Shown: positions 1 to 10,725 of the stretch, in pieces
Layout: every line of letters begins with the position of its first letter
Position numbering within the stretch: the stretch's first letter is position 1
Source: Sphaeroforma sirkka
Taxonomy: Eukaryota; Opisthokonta; Ichthyosporea; Ichthyophonida
DNA length: 22,500 nucleotides
Assembly: GCA_001586965.3 (NCBI GenBank)
Contig: LUCW03000860.1
Location: forward strand, 2,501 to 25,000
Direction: 5' to 3'
Translations under genes and position numbers: made by a program
The notes under the pieces: generated by a model
What the model was told of the DNA's origin: nothing
What the model saw: the letters and a program-made list of their open reading frames with translations, nothing else
Databases searched by the model: none

Positions 1-1570
1 AGTCTGATATTGAACATAGTGCTTGTTCGCAAGGTCTATCAGGAGCATAAAGTGGGTAAGGTCGCCAAGAGTAGATTGGTGCTGACACAAAAGGTGAGTT
101 CGTGGTCTGGTCGCCCATACCGAATGTTTCTTGGTGCACCAATACCAGTAGCCGAACGCAAGTATTACTACGCGCATTGACATAGGAAAACGAATATGAC
201 ACGAGAAATATGCCAATTTTAGTGTCAGTATGACAAAGTGCTGTATATTGGATCGAATGATATTACCAGGAAGCTATCGTCTAGAGCACAAGCTACCATT
301 AAGAGTTTGAAAAAAAATTGTTCAAGTTCTGTTATCCGAGTAGATTTTAATTTCTCACAACAAAGCAACTTCCGATTATCTTTGGCGTTGCAGTTCATGG
401 AGAAGAAGAAAGAGCTGAAATACAACGGTGCGCATAAACCTTCGCTCGATGAGAGGCACTCGGATACAAAGGTACTTAGAGCCGATCGGTGGACACTCGC
501 TCTAAATAGACTGTGTTTGTGTTCGCCACAAGAGACTACTGGTGCTTGAATGTGCGGTAGAATCTGTTCGATCTTGTGCGTGTACATAAGCGGTATAGTG
601 GCCTTAGCTGACCGTCAACTTTCGGAATAAGTTGTTCTTACGGCGGGTTTGAGTCCCGTACACTCGAAGCGTGTGAGTGCCTTCCGATGTCTTGAAGCAC
701 AAAGCTACTAACATGTCACGCTTTCGAGGGAGGGACACAAGTGGGTCTGTCCGGCCGAGGAGTGCACTTTTAAACTGATCGTACTATAGAGAGAGACTTA
801 TATCTGCTGTTGATTCGATTGGATCTATCCCTTTGCAAGAGTGTCTCGTCACTCGAGACTCGTTTTGTTTTTTAAACTAGCAAGGAACTTTTCAACCAGC
901 GTCGGTACATCTTTAACTAGCTGACCCGCTTGTAATCATCTACAGGCCAAGCTTCGCAGACCGATTTCATATGACGCCCATGACATGCACATCAAGACTT
1001 CACAAAGTAAGTTAGTGTTGGGCATGCTGGGTCGATATGCAACCTCAATCAGAGCAGCTGTGTCTCGCTCGGCTTTTGCTACTATCTTTGCCCCCCGCGG
1101 GATCATTAAGACCCCTGTGCATATCACATATAGTTTTCGTGTATGGCCTTTCAATAGTGCATTCACGCACAGATTCATGGATAAAACACGTATCCATGGC
1201 AACGTATAGATTGCCAAACGTTACTGCGATCAGTCACACTGCTGATGGGGCATCGTTTTGGTTATAAACATACAGTGCATGTATGCCGCCGCGCATTTTA
1301 ATTTTATGTTCTAGCAGAATCTTGTGCTTGTTGATAATTGGGTATACACGAGAAACGTTTTGTGTGCAAATGTAGTGTGAATACGCCAGATACCGTCTTT
1401 GGTCAATGTTACTCTTACAGGTATATGCTCGTGGAACTCAGCATGTATTGGATTGCGTAAGATACCTATGCGCGTATAGTTCGCAACGAATACTTTGCGT
1501 ACATACGTTCGTTTTGCAGGTATATAGTACTAATCCTGAATACATGTGTGGTCTATGGCTCGAACAATAG
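1..1570 (+). CDS. Candidate multi-exon gene of unknown function, 5' end outside the window
   Basis: I do not recognise the product. The exons below join in phase 0. Exon 1-93 is open from the first base and ends in AAG before a strong GTGAGT donor. Exon 223-471 follows an AG acceptor and is lysine- and serine-rich, with EKKKELKYNG near its end. Exon 946-1140 follows CTACAG, is open for 65 codons, contains FAPRGIIKTP and ends before GTATGG. Exon 1520-1570 follows a pyrimidine-rich acceptor and ends at TAG. Two further phase-0 pieces, 1315-1341 and 1421-1456, could be small exons, but using both would need introns of only 63 to 79 bases. An AATAAA at 1663-1668 fits a gene end here. The first intron, 129 bases, is shorter than those of the lipase gene. 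The splice signals are visible; joining them into one gene is inference. Confidence 0.35.
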
Positions 1571-1849
1571 GCACGAATCTAGAATAATGTACATGTTTAT
1601 GTATATACATGAGTACATGCATGATTATGTCTGTTTTTATTTGGTGTGGATCGCCTTGTGACAATAAATTGACCGTACAAATCAGCGACAAACTCCTAAA
1701 TAAAAATGGTATTGCGGCTCAGGGTCACGAATTGTCACGTGTGCGATGCAAATCGAGGTTATTCCCTGTCCAATACGTACTTAGGAGTTTCAGCTGACCC
1801 CTAATTCAGTGTGCGATTCAACCAGCAATTTGACCTACTACAATACACC
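1571..1849. other. Intergenic stretch
   Basis: No supported exon was found. A 62-codon plus-strand frame at 1609-1797 has no good splice border and no recognisable motif. Apart from the possible polyadenylation signal at 1663, nothing distinct is visible. Confidence 0.3.
1663..1668 (+). promoter_or_regulatory. Possible polyadenylation signal
   Basis: AATAAA lies 93 bases after the TAG at 1568-1570 and is consistent with the end of the upstream candidate gene. Such hexamers also occur by chance. Confidence 0.3.
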
Positions 1850-4058
1850 ATGCTCCGCATCGCAGACTCGGAGTCTCTGAATTCACTGAATGGTGGTGTG
1901 CGGCATAGGCCGGGGCGTCAGAAATCGCACCTGGTCGCCTCAGTCTCACTGAGAAATCTCATCGACGGTGACAGTCCCAAAAGGAGAAGCCACCACGACG
2001 CTGCAGGTACTGCAACAGCAAGCAAAGGCCCTACAACACTGGCAGTGCCACATAGCTTGTCGCTGACCTGAGCTGTTGAGCCGCAAATTTGCGCCAACAA
2101 GAACGGCTTTGGATTGAAAACCGATTAACGTGAGTGTTTCTGTACGAGACGTGGGCGGATTGAGATGTTTGGCCTGATGGCAAGGTCAGACTTTTCACAG
2201 CGACAAACAGCGACACGACAGTTATGTGCGAAACAGTGGTGTATTCTCTCCCTACTTATCATGGAGGGCCATTCAGTGATCAGAAATTATACAGTAATTA
2301 ATGCTACCTAATTTTGTACCAATTATAGTGTAATTGGCAATAATCACAGTTACAGTCAAATGCAGCGTATGTCCAGTTGCGAAAATCATTAGGACCTACT
2401 GGGTTGCTTGAGAGAGAGGCCTTATCGTCAGATTGATTACCACTGAATTTCGGAATATAATTCCCAGAAGTCAGAGTCAGAACTTCAAACCAGGTCTCCA
2501 AACACAAGGCGGACATCCGCGTGGTGAAAGTGGAGGAGAGAGTTAAGTGGACAACGGAGTACACAATCTGTCACAGGTCTCTTGACACAGTCTATCCTTG
2601 GCAAAGCGCAAACTGGACGAGCCATATAGTGTCATATAGTGAGGAAGATGTATTCTTCTCTTCAGTGTATACGTCTGTGGGCACGCCATCAATCATTCCG
2701 CGCGTTTTGCGAAACGCCGGCGCTGGTCGACACACGCCATGCGCACGAGGTTTAATGAGGCAGTTGTCAGGCTGCGATCTGCAGCGCTCGTATGCTACGC
2801 GTCGAGTATGGATGTGCATCGCGGACAATAGTTAACATAGTACAAACAGCATTGTAAAATATTTCGGGTCGACGAATGTCGACCATGTCCTTGAATGTGT
2901 ACACAAAGTACGCTATAGTTAACAAAATGACACTTGTGCACGCATAGACGCATATGCAATAGTCTTCGCAACCAAATAGCTGTCTGATTTCGTGGATACC
3001 ATCACCACAGTTGCTATACGGTGACGCCCTGCTTCGCACATATGTTATACCTACTTTAGTACTCATAAACGCCGGCAGTCTGAACGTTAGATTGGACGGG
3101 ACTAGCCCTGCAATCGTGTTGTTGTGCTGTCCTACGTCATATTAAATAGTGTTTGACCTGCACTTGAGTGTGCATCACTTTGCAATCGATAACTCAGTCT
3201 GTGGATACACTTTTTTACTCACCGAGTCTCGTGGCAGTCTTCGGTCGAGGGCCATATTGTGTGGCAATGTTTGACGCTCCCCTGCGTCGTGTTGTAGGTT
3301 GAAGTAGTGGGGGGGTGCCTACCGACCGACACAATACAGAGTAATCAAGTTTTTTGTATCCATGCAGATTCGTCCATAGCAATGCGACTTGATAAGGATA
3401 GTACCGTGAGATCTCGCGTGGTAAGCGTGAGTGTAACCCTACTAGCCACTACCGAACAAAATGCTCGCAGGAGCGGACTCGCCATTGTCGACGCTGGTGT
3501 TGGTACTGAGTATTGCCAGTACGCTAGTGAAGCAGTGAAGCTGCACTTCAGCTCGCTTACAGAAGATATCAACACCGACGTAGTGCAGTGTGCAAAGATT
3601 TCAATACTGTCTCGGTCTACGCAATCGGCCCAGGCGTTGCCTTGAAAGGCAGCTTGGATGCAGGACTGGTGTGCGGCGATAGTGTACGTGCAAAGGGCCT
3701 TGCAGTCCTGATTCGGTACCACTATTGGAATGAGAATCTTCAGTATGTGGCCACTAACCTGCGTTAGAGATATGCGATACCTTGGCGTTTCAGCTTCGAT
3801 TCTATGTTCGTCGTGGAATATTGCTCCGCTTAGTATATGGTACTGGGCTTGCCAACGCGACGCTTATCGTCAACAAGGCGATTTCAGATACAATTTTAAT
3901 ATGTAGCTTTTCCCAATCTGGCCGCCAAGCCTGTTAATCCTCCGCATCAATACAGGCGATCGGCCAGAGTGCTGTTGGGAACAACTAGGTTTCCCGGCCG
4001 AGTTGCTCGTTGCATTGTACCTCGTACTGAAACTGTTGAATTAACAATGCGAATGTGA
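1850..4058 (+). CDS. Candidate multi-exon gene of unknown function
   Basis: The start ATG at 1850 sits in CACCATG, a good eukaryotic context. It opens 52 basic, serine-rich codons (KRRSHHDAA near the end) before a GTACTG donor at 2007. Other coding-like pieces are 2481-2638 (contains VVKVEERVKWTTEY, donor GTGAGG), 3368-3502 (acceptor ATGCAG, contains GLAIVDAGVG), 3589-3742 (contains IGPGVALKGSLDAG, donor GTATGT) and 3956-4058 (acceptor ATACAG, ending at TGA). A possible linker exon is 2081-2129. An alternative last exon is 4106-4198, ending at TAG. The 3503-3588 intron would be only 86 bases, and frame A (to 3645) and frame B (from 3531) overlap, so the middle of the model is unsure. No family is recognised. 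The set may belong to more than one gene. Confidence 0.3.
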
Positions 4059-5468
4059 CGCAGCACGACAGAGCCATGACTGTTCTGAAACAGGTTGGGC
4101 TGCAGTTAGGAATTATGGCATTTTGTGTGGCTGGTTCTTGTTGCAATGAGCAGCCTGCCATTCCTGGTGGGTTTGAGGTTACATTTAATGAACAGTAGCA
4201 CACAGCCTTCCCGCTAGCAGGGCCTCATGCGGGGTCTTGCATTCTGACACACTACTCGTGCACGTATCCTGACCATGCGGCCATCTGCCATCCGCAGTAC
4301 TCCATTGTGCCTTTAACTAAGTAACTACTCCAGCGTATCTGATCTGCCACCTACACGTTCATCTCGGCTTTCTCGTCTATCATCGTATGTTTCTTCTGGC
4401 TATTCTTATCAACACCGTGTATTGAGAGGAATGCCTGTGCGAATCAGAAGTGGCGCGAGCGCTAAACGCCGGGAGTCCTTCGCACTCGATCGCCCATATG
4501 TCATCTGTATGAAATATAGTCTATGGCATCTATTCAAGTAGAATTGAGATTGATATGGACAGCGAATTTGGTTCTTCTTCGCCTGTGAAGGTTGATAGTG
4601 ATAGTGAACATGAAATTTGGAAATAAACCCAGCCGTCGTTTAAAGCGATGCCAGCTCTAGAAATTTGGGGACAAAAACATAGCACAACACCAAACTCAGT
4701 TTGTACTTTCCCAATCCAGAATTACCCTTCAATCTATATGTAAATCGAGAAGTGACAATATATATGGACAAAGACAAGCACATCTGCCACGCCTAAATTG
4801 ATACGCGATGAGCACACGCATCACCCAAAAAGAAAATAAAGTAAAGGTAATCAGATACAAAAACACGCGCGACTCAGTGACCATCGTTTTATATATACAT
4901 AGGTGGCAAAGTTCTCCCTCATACGTAGACTAACATGATATTTTATACCTAAATAGTGCCCTGAAGAAACATTTGTTTCACATATACAGGAGAGGCATCG
5001 AGCATTCCAGGCCCAGCCTCCTACTGATCTTTAGATATCAAACAACAAACCCAAAACCCAAAAATCTGCTGACTCGGGGAATTTGGGTTGTGATAATGTG
5101 ATCGTTCTACACGACACTGAAATATATGAATAGCTAGCAGTGCTACATGACTCTCCGTGCTGGTTTGCTTCTGTTACAACTATAGTATCCTGCACTCAAC
5201 CGGCACTTCGTGTTACGCACAACTTGCGAAGGGCAAGATACACAGACCTGTTCTATAGTCCTATTGATAGGGCGTTGTGGAGTCGCAGCTGCATGTGCGA
5301 AGCAAGGCCCTTGATGAATGTATTGTGCATACTTACCTACAGCAGAGTACTAGAAACTTCACAGATACGCCCCTCGCAGCCCCTCATATAAGTACGGTAG
5401 AAGTCTCTAAATACACTATACCCACCCACCTTGGATGAGATACGGTTACCATAGTACCAATGCCACAG
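4059..5468. other. AT-richer, mostly non-coding stretch
   Basis: No exon here is well supported. An ATG at 4555 opens 23 codons with an acidic, serine-rich start (MDSEFGSSSPVK) and could be the first exon of the plus-strand gene downstream, spliced near 4591-4598. Open pieces at 5186-5319 and 5343-5396 follow good acceptors, but they are 23 bases apart and so cannot both be spliced exons as drawn. Runs of A and T are common between 4620 and 5100. Confidence 0.35.
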
Positions 5469-8400
5469 GCGGAAATTAAGTGGGCCTTGTCGGCCTACTA
5501 CCGCTTCATTACGTCGCAACCGGGAGGTACTGCTGCCAGCACTCTCCAAGGAAGCTGGAAGGTATGTATGGTGTATCATACAGCCAGTGATTGCTTCCAT
5601 GAACTCTTTTTATCTTTTTTAATAGAACAGAACTCATCAGTGATATTTGTGCCTGTGTTTTGTGACTATATATACTTTACTTGTAAACGCTAATACTCGT
5701 GTGCGTCGAAGCCACCGAATGTTTTTGCCAGGAGCCATTTGCCGTTCAGATATGGTAACTACAAGCACCACTCATAAGCTACACATGAGCAGTTTGACAC
5801 CTATAACCACCGCTATATGTAATTTATAAGCAAAGCTTGAAGTGATCCAGTCTCCTTTGACCTAGAAACAGATTAAAAAGTACTTTGGTTGGAGTTAGTG
5901 AGTCTGAGCATAGATTCGTGAGGCTATCGCCGGTGGACATACTTTCCAGTGATTTGTTCTATATGCGTGGAGATTACACTTACGATATGAGTGTGTAAAT
6001 CAGAATTTCTGCAAGTGCGCTAGTGGCCAGCATCAATTTTTATCGATTATATGGCTAGGGGCGTAGCTAGCGCTGTGGCCATACTATCGCTATTTAAAAC
6101 TGCATATAATGAACTATAGGGTATAGCTGACATAATACTTGTTTTGAGCTGTGATTGAGTAACGTCCTTGCGCGAAGCGAAAGCATAGTTCAAACGCACG
6201 TTGACTTCGATGACTTGCCGCCGATTTCCGGTAGTGTGCACGTACATATGTATCTACTGTACATGTCATAGATACGCGACATATATGCATTTGTATTGTG
6301 ACCTGCTGTCGATCGAAAGCTATTACTGTGTAAAGGAGCGAAATACACCTTAGCCTTCCTTTATCTATCCCGTCGGACGTGCTGTGGCGTGGCTTGAGAA
6401 CAGGCTATAGTGTCGAAATGGCAATGCATCTGTTTTCGAATTAGAATTAGGCAAGGTGATTGATTTGCCATACAATGTATTTGGCACCCATTGAAGTCAT
6501 TCGGAATAGGAAAAAATTTTAAAGCGGGGACGATCGGGCGCTATTGGGGCGGTCGACTAAAGCAATCGAAATAAACTGCTTCAAAGAAGCACGGAGAACT
6601 CCAGTATATCGAAATGAATTGTTAATTTCGTCTATCTCTGCAATCTGTACCCCTGCGAATGACGTCCCTCCACTTGCGCTGCAGAAGTATGAGCCTGCGT
6701 CAATTGAGACTGTCGATATGATCCATGTCGTGCTGACTCCTTCTGATACCCTCAGTGTCATGGACAGAGCTCGAGTCTTTGTAAGCCAAAGTGATACTCT
6801 GCTTGTTTGCGGCTGATAGAGTTGTTAGATCGTTATTGCATTGCGCCGCACATCACGGTTCAATCTGTTTTTGCCTCCGGTTTATTGTAGAGTAGTCTGT
6901 GGCGGTTTCTTATGCGGGTTACATCTCATGTGTGTTCTCGGTGACTTCTGGTGACGAGATCTCAAATTTTATCTACTCGAATTTAGCCATCTAAAACTTC
7001 GTGTGTGGATCATATCGATCGCCTGGTTCATAGATTTTATACACTCTAAAGCGAATTGTGAGAGAAATGCGCTGAGAGTCCCTACTGAGCGAACGATTTA
7101 TTTGTCTTCACGTCTGCCTATAAAGCCACATAATTTTCTATATATTACGGACTTTAGCCATAAGCGATGCATCATAGATTGATGTATGCATTTGGGGTAT
7201 TAAATGTGAATTTCAGCCGCCCTGCAAAACCTATGGTGGTCCGCAAGGAGTGTTGTCGATATGGATGGTATTTATGGATGTTAGGAGATATTGAGCAATT
7301 GTTGAGGCGGCGAATGGGATTTGATTTCATACGCATACCGTCGCCATAGGAAACCCACAATTTAATTGACCCAGCAATACGGTTAAAGGAAAAAGAGGAT
7401 GCGCCCGATACTGTAATAACCTACCACAAATGCAAGGTGTGTTCCTTATTCGTGTTATGAAGCGCTTAGACCCCGTGAACATTTTTTAGACCTCTTGGCT
7501 TATTATTAATTTGCTTTCTGTCTTATGCGTGATCCTCTCACTAATGAAACCCTTCTCTAAAAAGCAATTTTGTAGCTTACTGTAGTCGAATACCTCTAGA
7601 CATGCTAGGTAGTTGTAGCACCTTTGTTCATTGGGTATATTGATATGGGTTCATACCATTCGGCTCCATCCGAGGGTCGCTTGTGTAGCTTCGAGAATAA
7701 ATCATTTCGTTATCAATGCTCTCCATCACGAACGGTGCTGACGCACTATGTGTACTGGTGCTAATTACATACATTCTGATGCGCTTATGATCCCGTTTGC
7801 AGACTGGAGTGCGGGTGAGTGGGTACGAGTTCAAATCAGGGGGGATTAAGGACCAATTCCTGCAAGCGATGCGTTCGTACCGTGTCCTGGCAGGTGAGTT
7901 TTGGCTATCGCTGTCATTGTGATTCCAAGTACTAGCTACTACATATGTCCGTTGATGTACTGTTCCCTGTCAGGCGCGCGTTGATTTGAAGCCTTCATCG
8001 GGTTCCGGATTACGCGTATTCTTATGGAGCTTCTACTCCTTAGAAAAGTGTCCCTGGTCAGAGCAGAAAATGCATCACATCACCACAGTTCGACCAGTAT
8101 TTATAAATAACAAAGTACCGTCAATTGGACTTGGCCGATGGCATATATGGCTTGCTATCAATATCGTGTAGGAGTTGAGTCAAATCCATCCTCTGCCCCC
8201 AACGAGAACACCTCGCAACTAAACGAATCCGACTCTGGGCTACAGGAGAGCGATGCAACTTTCAGCCAATACGATGTGAGTTTGCTCGCTTGCTAGACAG
8301 ACAATGCTGGAGTGTGCATTGAATTTTTTACCGCGGGGTTAGGTGGTGACATGTGACCTATTGTATGACTAACTCACTTCTTCCGATTGGGTTTCTTTGG

Positions 8401-10108
8401 TGGTTGCATTCGATAATTTTCTTGATGACACAAGAAATCTATGACAGATGACATAGCCTCGGTTCGTTGCGAATTGATTGGCTAGGATGGGGCCATAAGG
8501 TTTAAGGTTGTTCTTTTTAATGGCTTACGCTGTCGCAAGCGATTATTTAACAATGTCTCGTAAACATTGATTTAAACAAGCCAATCAGCCGGTGTTGTGG
8601 TGGTGGCTGCAGTCCTCTTTTTTCTCACACGTACGTGCTTGCTTATCTAAATCACATGGCATGATGACCAGTCCTTAGAGAATAGACCGCACAAATTGGT
8701 CCGGCGGCAGAACAACACCTCGTCGCAGATATCAACGCTACTTGAAACGCAAGACGTCACATCCACCTTACCCGAAACGCAAGAGGTTTCGCAGTCCAGT
8801 AAGTGGTTTGTCTTATTCCGAATGAGGCCAGGATACATCCGGCATTCTACACTATGTGAGTGACTCCCGCTGCTATCCATCATAGTATGCACAATATTAT
8901 CGAACCGAATCGTCAACCTGAGCCGCCAAGACATTGAAGGCCATACTCTTATTGATATACTCTTGTTGTTTTCCTTCGCTCGCAGCCGTCATAATTCAAT
9001 TGTTATTATTTAAACTTCAAATCTGGTCAAGACCGACTCTGGGAGCGTTGACTGTTGAATCAACCTACATAGTGCATTCATTATTTCTATGACTTCATAC
9101 TATCTAGACAGTACACTCTATCAATGGAATATGTATCTACCGTACAGTAGGAACCTAGCTCTAATTTGTCTAATCGGGATGCCAATATATTTCGTATATA
9201 TCTTCGAATTTGCAATCTCCGTCAATACGCAGGTACCCTGTTGCTTACGAACAACACAGTAGATGATACGCCAAACAAGCCCGAAGCCAAAGTATGTCCA
9301 GGTTTCTCATGCTTGTTTTCACTCATTTCGACTCAATCAAAGTCCGCGCCTCACTATATCCGCACAAACGCATCCAAGCTTACTACTGCGACTACCCGAT
9401 CACTGTCCGAAAAGACTTCTCCGTCATTGCCTTCTCATTGAATTTTGCGCACGTAGTCTTGTGATCTCGCCGCCATTTTGGCAAACATGTTTTTGCTCGT
9501 CGCAGACATGCAGAAGCCCGCAAGTCGCTATCGTTTCTCGAAAGGTTTCAGCTGCCCCACTGTCACCACGTTATCACGGTACTAATCGGTTTCTCACGTG
9601 AAATCGACTATCTGTTCCGTATATAAACAGCGTGCCCCTGACAGTCCGCCGCCGGAGCTCACCAGACTACTCAAGAAGAGGAAAACAGAACTAGGGATAC
9701 CCGCCGAAGTAGACATCAGTGTGTTCTTGAGACTCTGTCTGTTAGATCCGTATGTGACCAGAGGAGTCGGCCATTTTTCTGCAACGCAACTTCCTTTCAT
9801 ACCACAAAGTCTCCTGGCGTATTCTGCACATTCAGTACTGTCTAGTTCGTATTATCCAACATCCACAATGTTCAGGTTTGATTCAATATGCTCTACCTCT
9901 GGTCGGTGTTGGCTTTGGTGGCCTGTCACTAGCGTGCTCGTCTGCGCGGGCCTTGTATCTCTCGCCCATTGAGTAGGCAGCACTGTCGCAGGCGTGTGTG
10001 TGAAAACTTATCTGACCATCAAGGCTTTGAAATTCTTGATGCAGGACTTTCCCAGAATTCGTCGAGAAGATAGAACAGGAATTATGCGACGTGCTCAAGG
10101 CAGACTGA
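5469..10108 (+). CDS. Multi-exon gene with an SQ/TQ cluster; function unknown, 5' part incomplete
   Basis: Supported exons are 5469-5561 (31 codons, donor GTATGT), possibly 5866-5897 (donor GTGAGT), 6685-6780 (donor GTAAGC), 7217-7267, 7803-7893 (donor GTGAGT), 8172-8275 (GTGAGT), 8711-8798 (GTAAGT), 9233-9291 (GTATGT), 9631-9749 (GTATGT) and 10045-10108, ending in TGA. From 6685 on, every junction keeps phase (0,0,0,1,0,1,0,2) and the introns are 278 to 535 bases. The exons at 8172 and 8711 encode a Ser/Thr/Asn/Gln/Glu-rich, disordered-looking stretch with six SQ or TQ dipeptides in about 50 residues. The last two exons encode a basic then helical C-terminus (LTRLLKKRKTEL, then FPEFVEKIEQEL). 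An AATAAA follows at 10209. SQ/TQ clusters are typical of ATM/ATR kinase substrates, so a DNA-damage or checkpoint role is possible. No catalytic domain is recognised. Confidence 0.55.
8172..8798 (+). other. Region coding the SQ/TQ cluster (two exons and one intron)
   Basis: Exon 8172-8275 carries TSQ and FSQ. Exon 8711-8798 carries SSQ, ETQ, ETQ and VSQ. The exons join in phase 0 across a 435-base intron with GTGAGT and GCGGCAG borders. Six sites in about 50 residues meets the usual definition of an SQ/TQ cluster domain (three or more in 100 residues). Confidence 0.5.
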
Positions 10109-10208
10109 CCGACTCGCTGTACATATGATAACGGACCTTATTGAATGCGAGCACGATAACCAATACATACCTAGCAACGTCTTTGGAAATGGCGCAGAGT
10201 TGTAACAC

Positions 10209-10214
10209 AATAAA
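10209..10214 (+). promoter_or_regulatory. Possible polyadenylation signal
   Basis: AATAAA lies 100 bases after the TGA at 10106-10108, a plausible distance for the 3' end of the SQ/TQ gene. Confidence 0.35.
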
Positions 10215-10291
10215 CTTGACAAATTCTGAGAACACAAGAAATTGTTAAATTGCGGTATGCGCACTACCACAGGGCCTGATTTAATATTAAA

Positions 10292-10459
10292 ATGGATACC
10301 GCAATCAAACAGCAAGAACGCTACAAGACTATATTCAACGCAAATCCGTATGTTGTCAATACTGATGCATCTCAAAATAGCGGCAATGAGAAAGACAGCC
10401 AAGGGATATTTCAGAAGATTTTTGACGAGGTGCAGAATGTGATGAATTATTTTGAATAA
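10292..10459 (+). CDS. Small ORF, 55 codons, hypothetical
   Basis: ATG at 10292 to TAA at 10457-10459, with an in-frame stop five codons upstream. The product would be polar and acidic, with ASQ and DSQ in the middle and a helical end (FQKIFDEVQNVMNYF). AATAAA overlaps the stop, and a second one lies at 10549. It could be a small gene or an alternative last exon of the SQ/TQ gene, entered for example at the CAAACAG at about 10312. The opposite strand is open for 154 codons across this region, but its product is hydrophobic, as expected of the antisense of a polar frame. Confidence 0.3.
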   Translation: MDTAIKQQERYKTIFNANPYVVNTDASQNSGNEKDSQGIFQKIFDEVQNVMNYFE

Positions 10460-10725
10460 ACTGAACAGTTCAACAGCAGCAATCACATAGCCTAGGAGAA
10501 TTGTATGGTTCAATTTGCCGAGTGGCCACAAACCTATGAATACCACTGAATAAAAGTAGCACGTGCGCGGCTCTTCCCATGTTTTCGAAAGGGGTTGTCC
10601 TCAACCTAAAACCCCAATACCCACACAACCAAAATTAAAATTGTACCATCACTTCCATGATATCCAATGGTCTCAACGTGCGCAAAGACGATGAAACAGT
10701 CGCTGCTTTAATTGAATACTAATTA
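10460..10725. other. Intergenic region between convergent genes
   Basis: This lies between the plus-strand small ORF and the stop of the minus-strand thioredoxin-fold gene. It holds AATAAA at 10549-10554 (plus). ATTAAA on the minus strand near 10706-10711 lies just past the minus-strand stop at 10726-10728. No exon is seen. Confidence 0.35.

Noticed and set aside
590..670. Possible tRNA: a T-arm-like GCGGG..TTTGAGT..CCCGT and a D-arm-like GGTATAGTGG
   Set aside because: The flanking bases do not form a 7-base acceptor stem, and no proper anticodon stem-loop can be drawn.
936..1217. Minus-strand frame of 93 codons with an IPRGAKI stretch reminiscent of cytochrome P450
   Set aside because: There is no heme-binding motif or other P450 landmark nearby, and the plus-strand exon 946-1140 has a better acceptor and donor.
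3345..3722. Minus-strand open frame of 125 codons
   Set aside because: The plus strand over the same bases has better protein-like sequence and splice borders (ATGCAG acceptor, GTATGT donor). The minus product shows no motif.
5186..5319. Plus-strand piece of 44 codons after a strong TTACAACTATAG acceptor, considered as an exon
   Set aside because: Its only suitable donor at 5320 would make a 23-base intron to the next acceptor, which is too short to be spliced.
7628..7834. Minus-strand frame of 68 codons with coding-like composition
   Set aside because: It overlaps the plus-strand exon 7803-7893, which has a clear acceptor and a GTGAGT donor and fits the phase chain of its gene.
7986..8171. 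Plus-strand frame of 61 codons after a strong CTCCTTAG acceptor, considered as an extra exon
   Set aside because: Its phase-0 donors do not fit the next exon. Exon 7803-7893 joins directly to 8172 in phase 1 with a 278-base intron, typical of this region.
10082..10546. Minus-strand open frame of 154 codons, the longest in the window, hydrophobic
   Set aside because: It runs antisense to polar plus-strand reading frames, whose complement is expected to be hydrophobic. It has no family motif and no splice support. One frame of this length is expected by chance in 22.5 kb.
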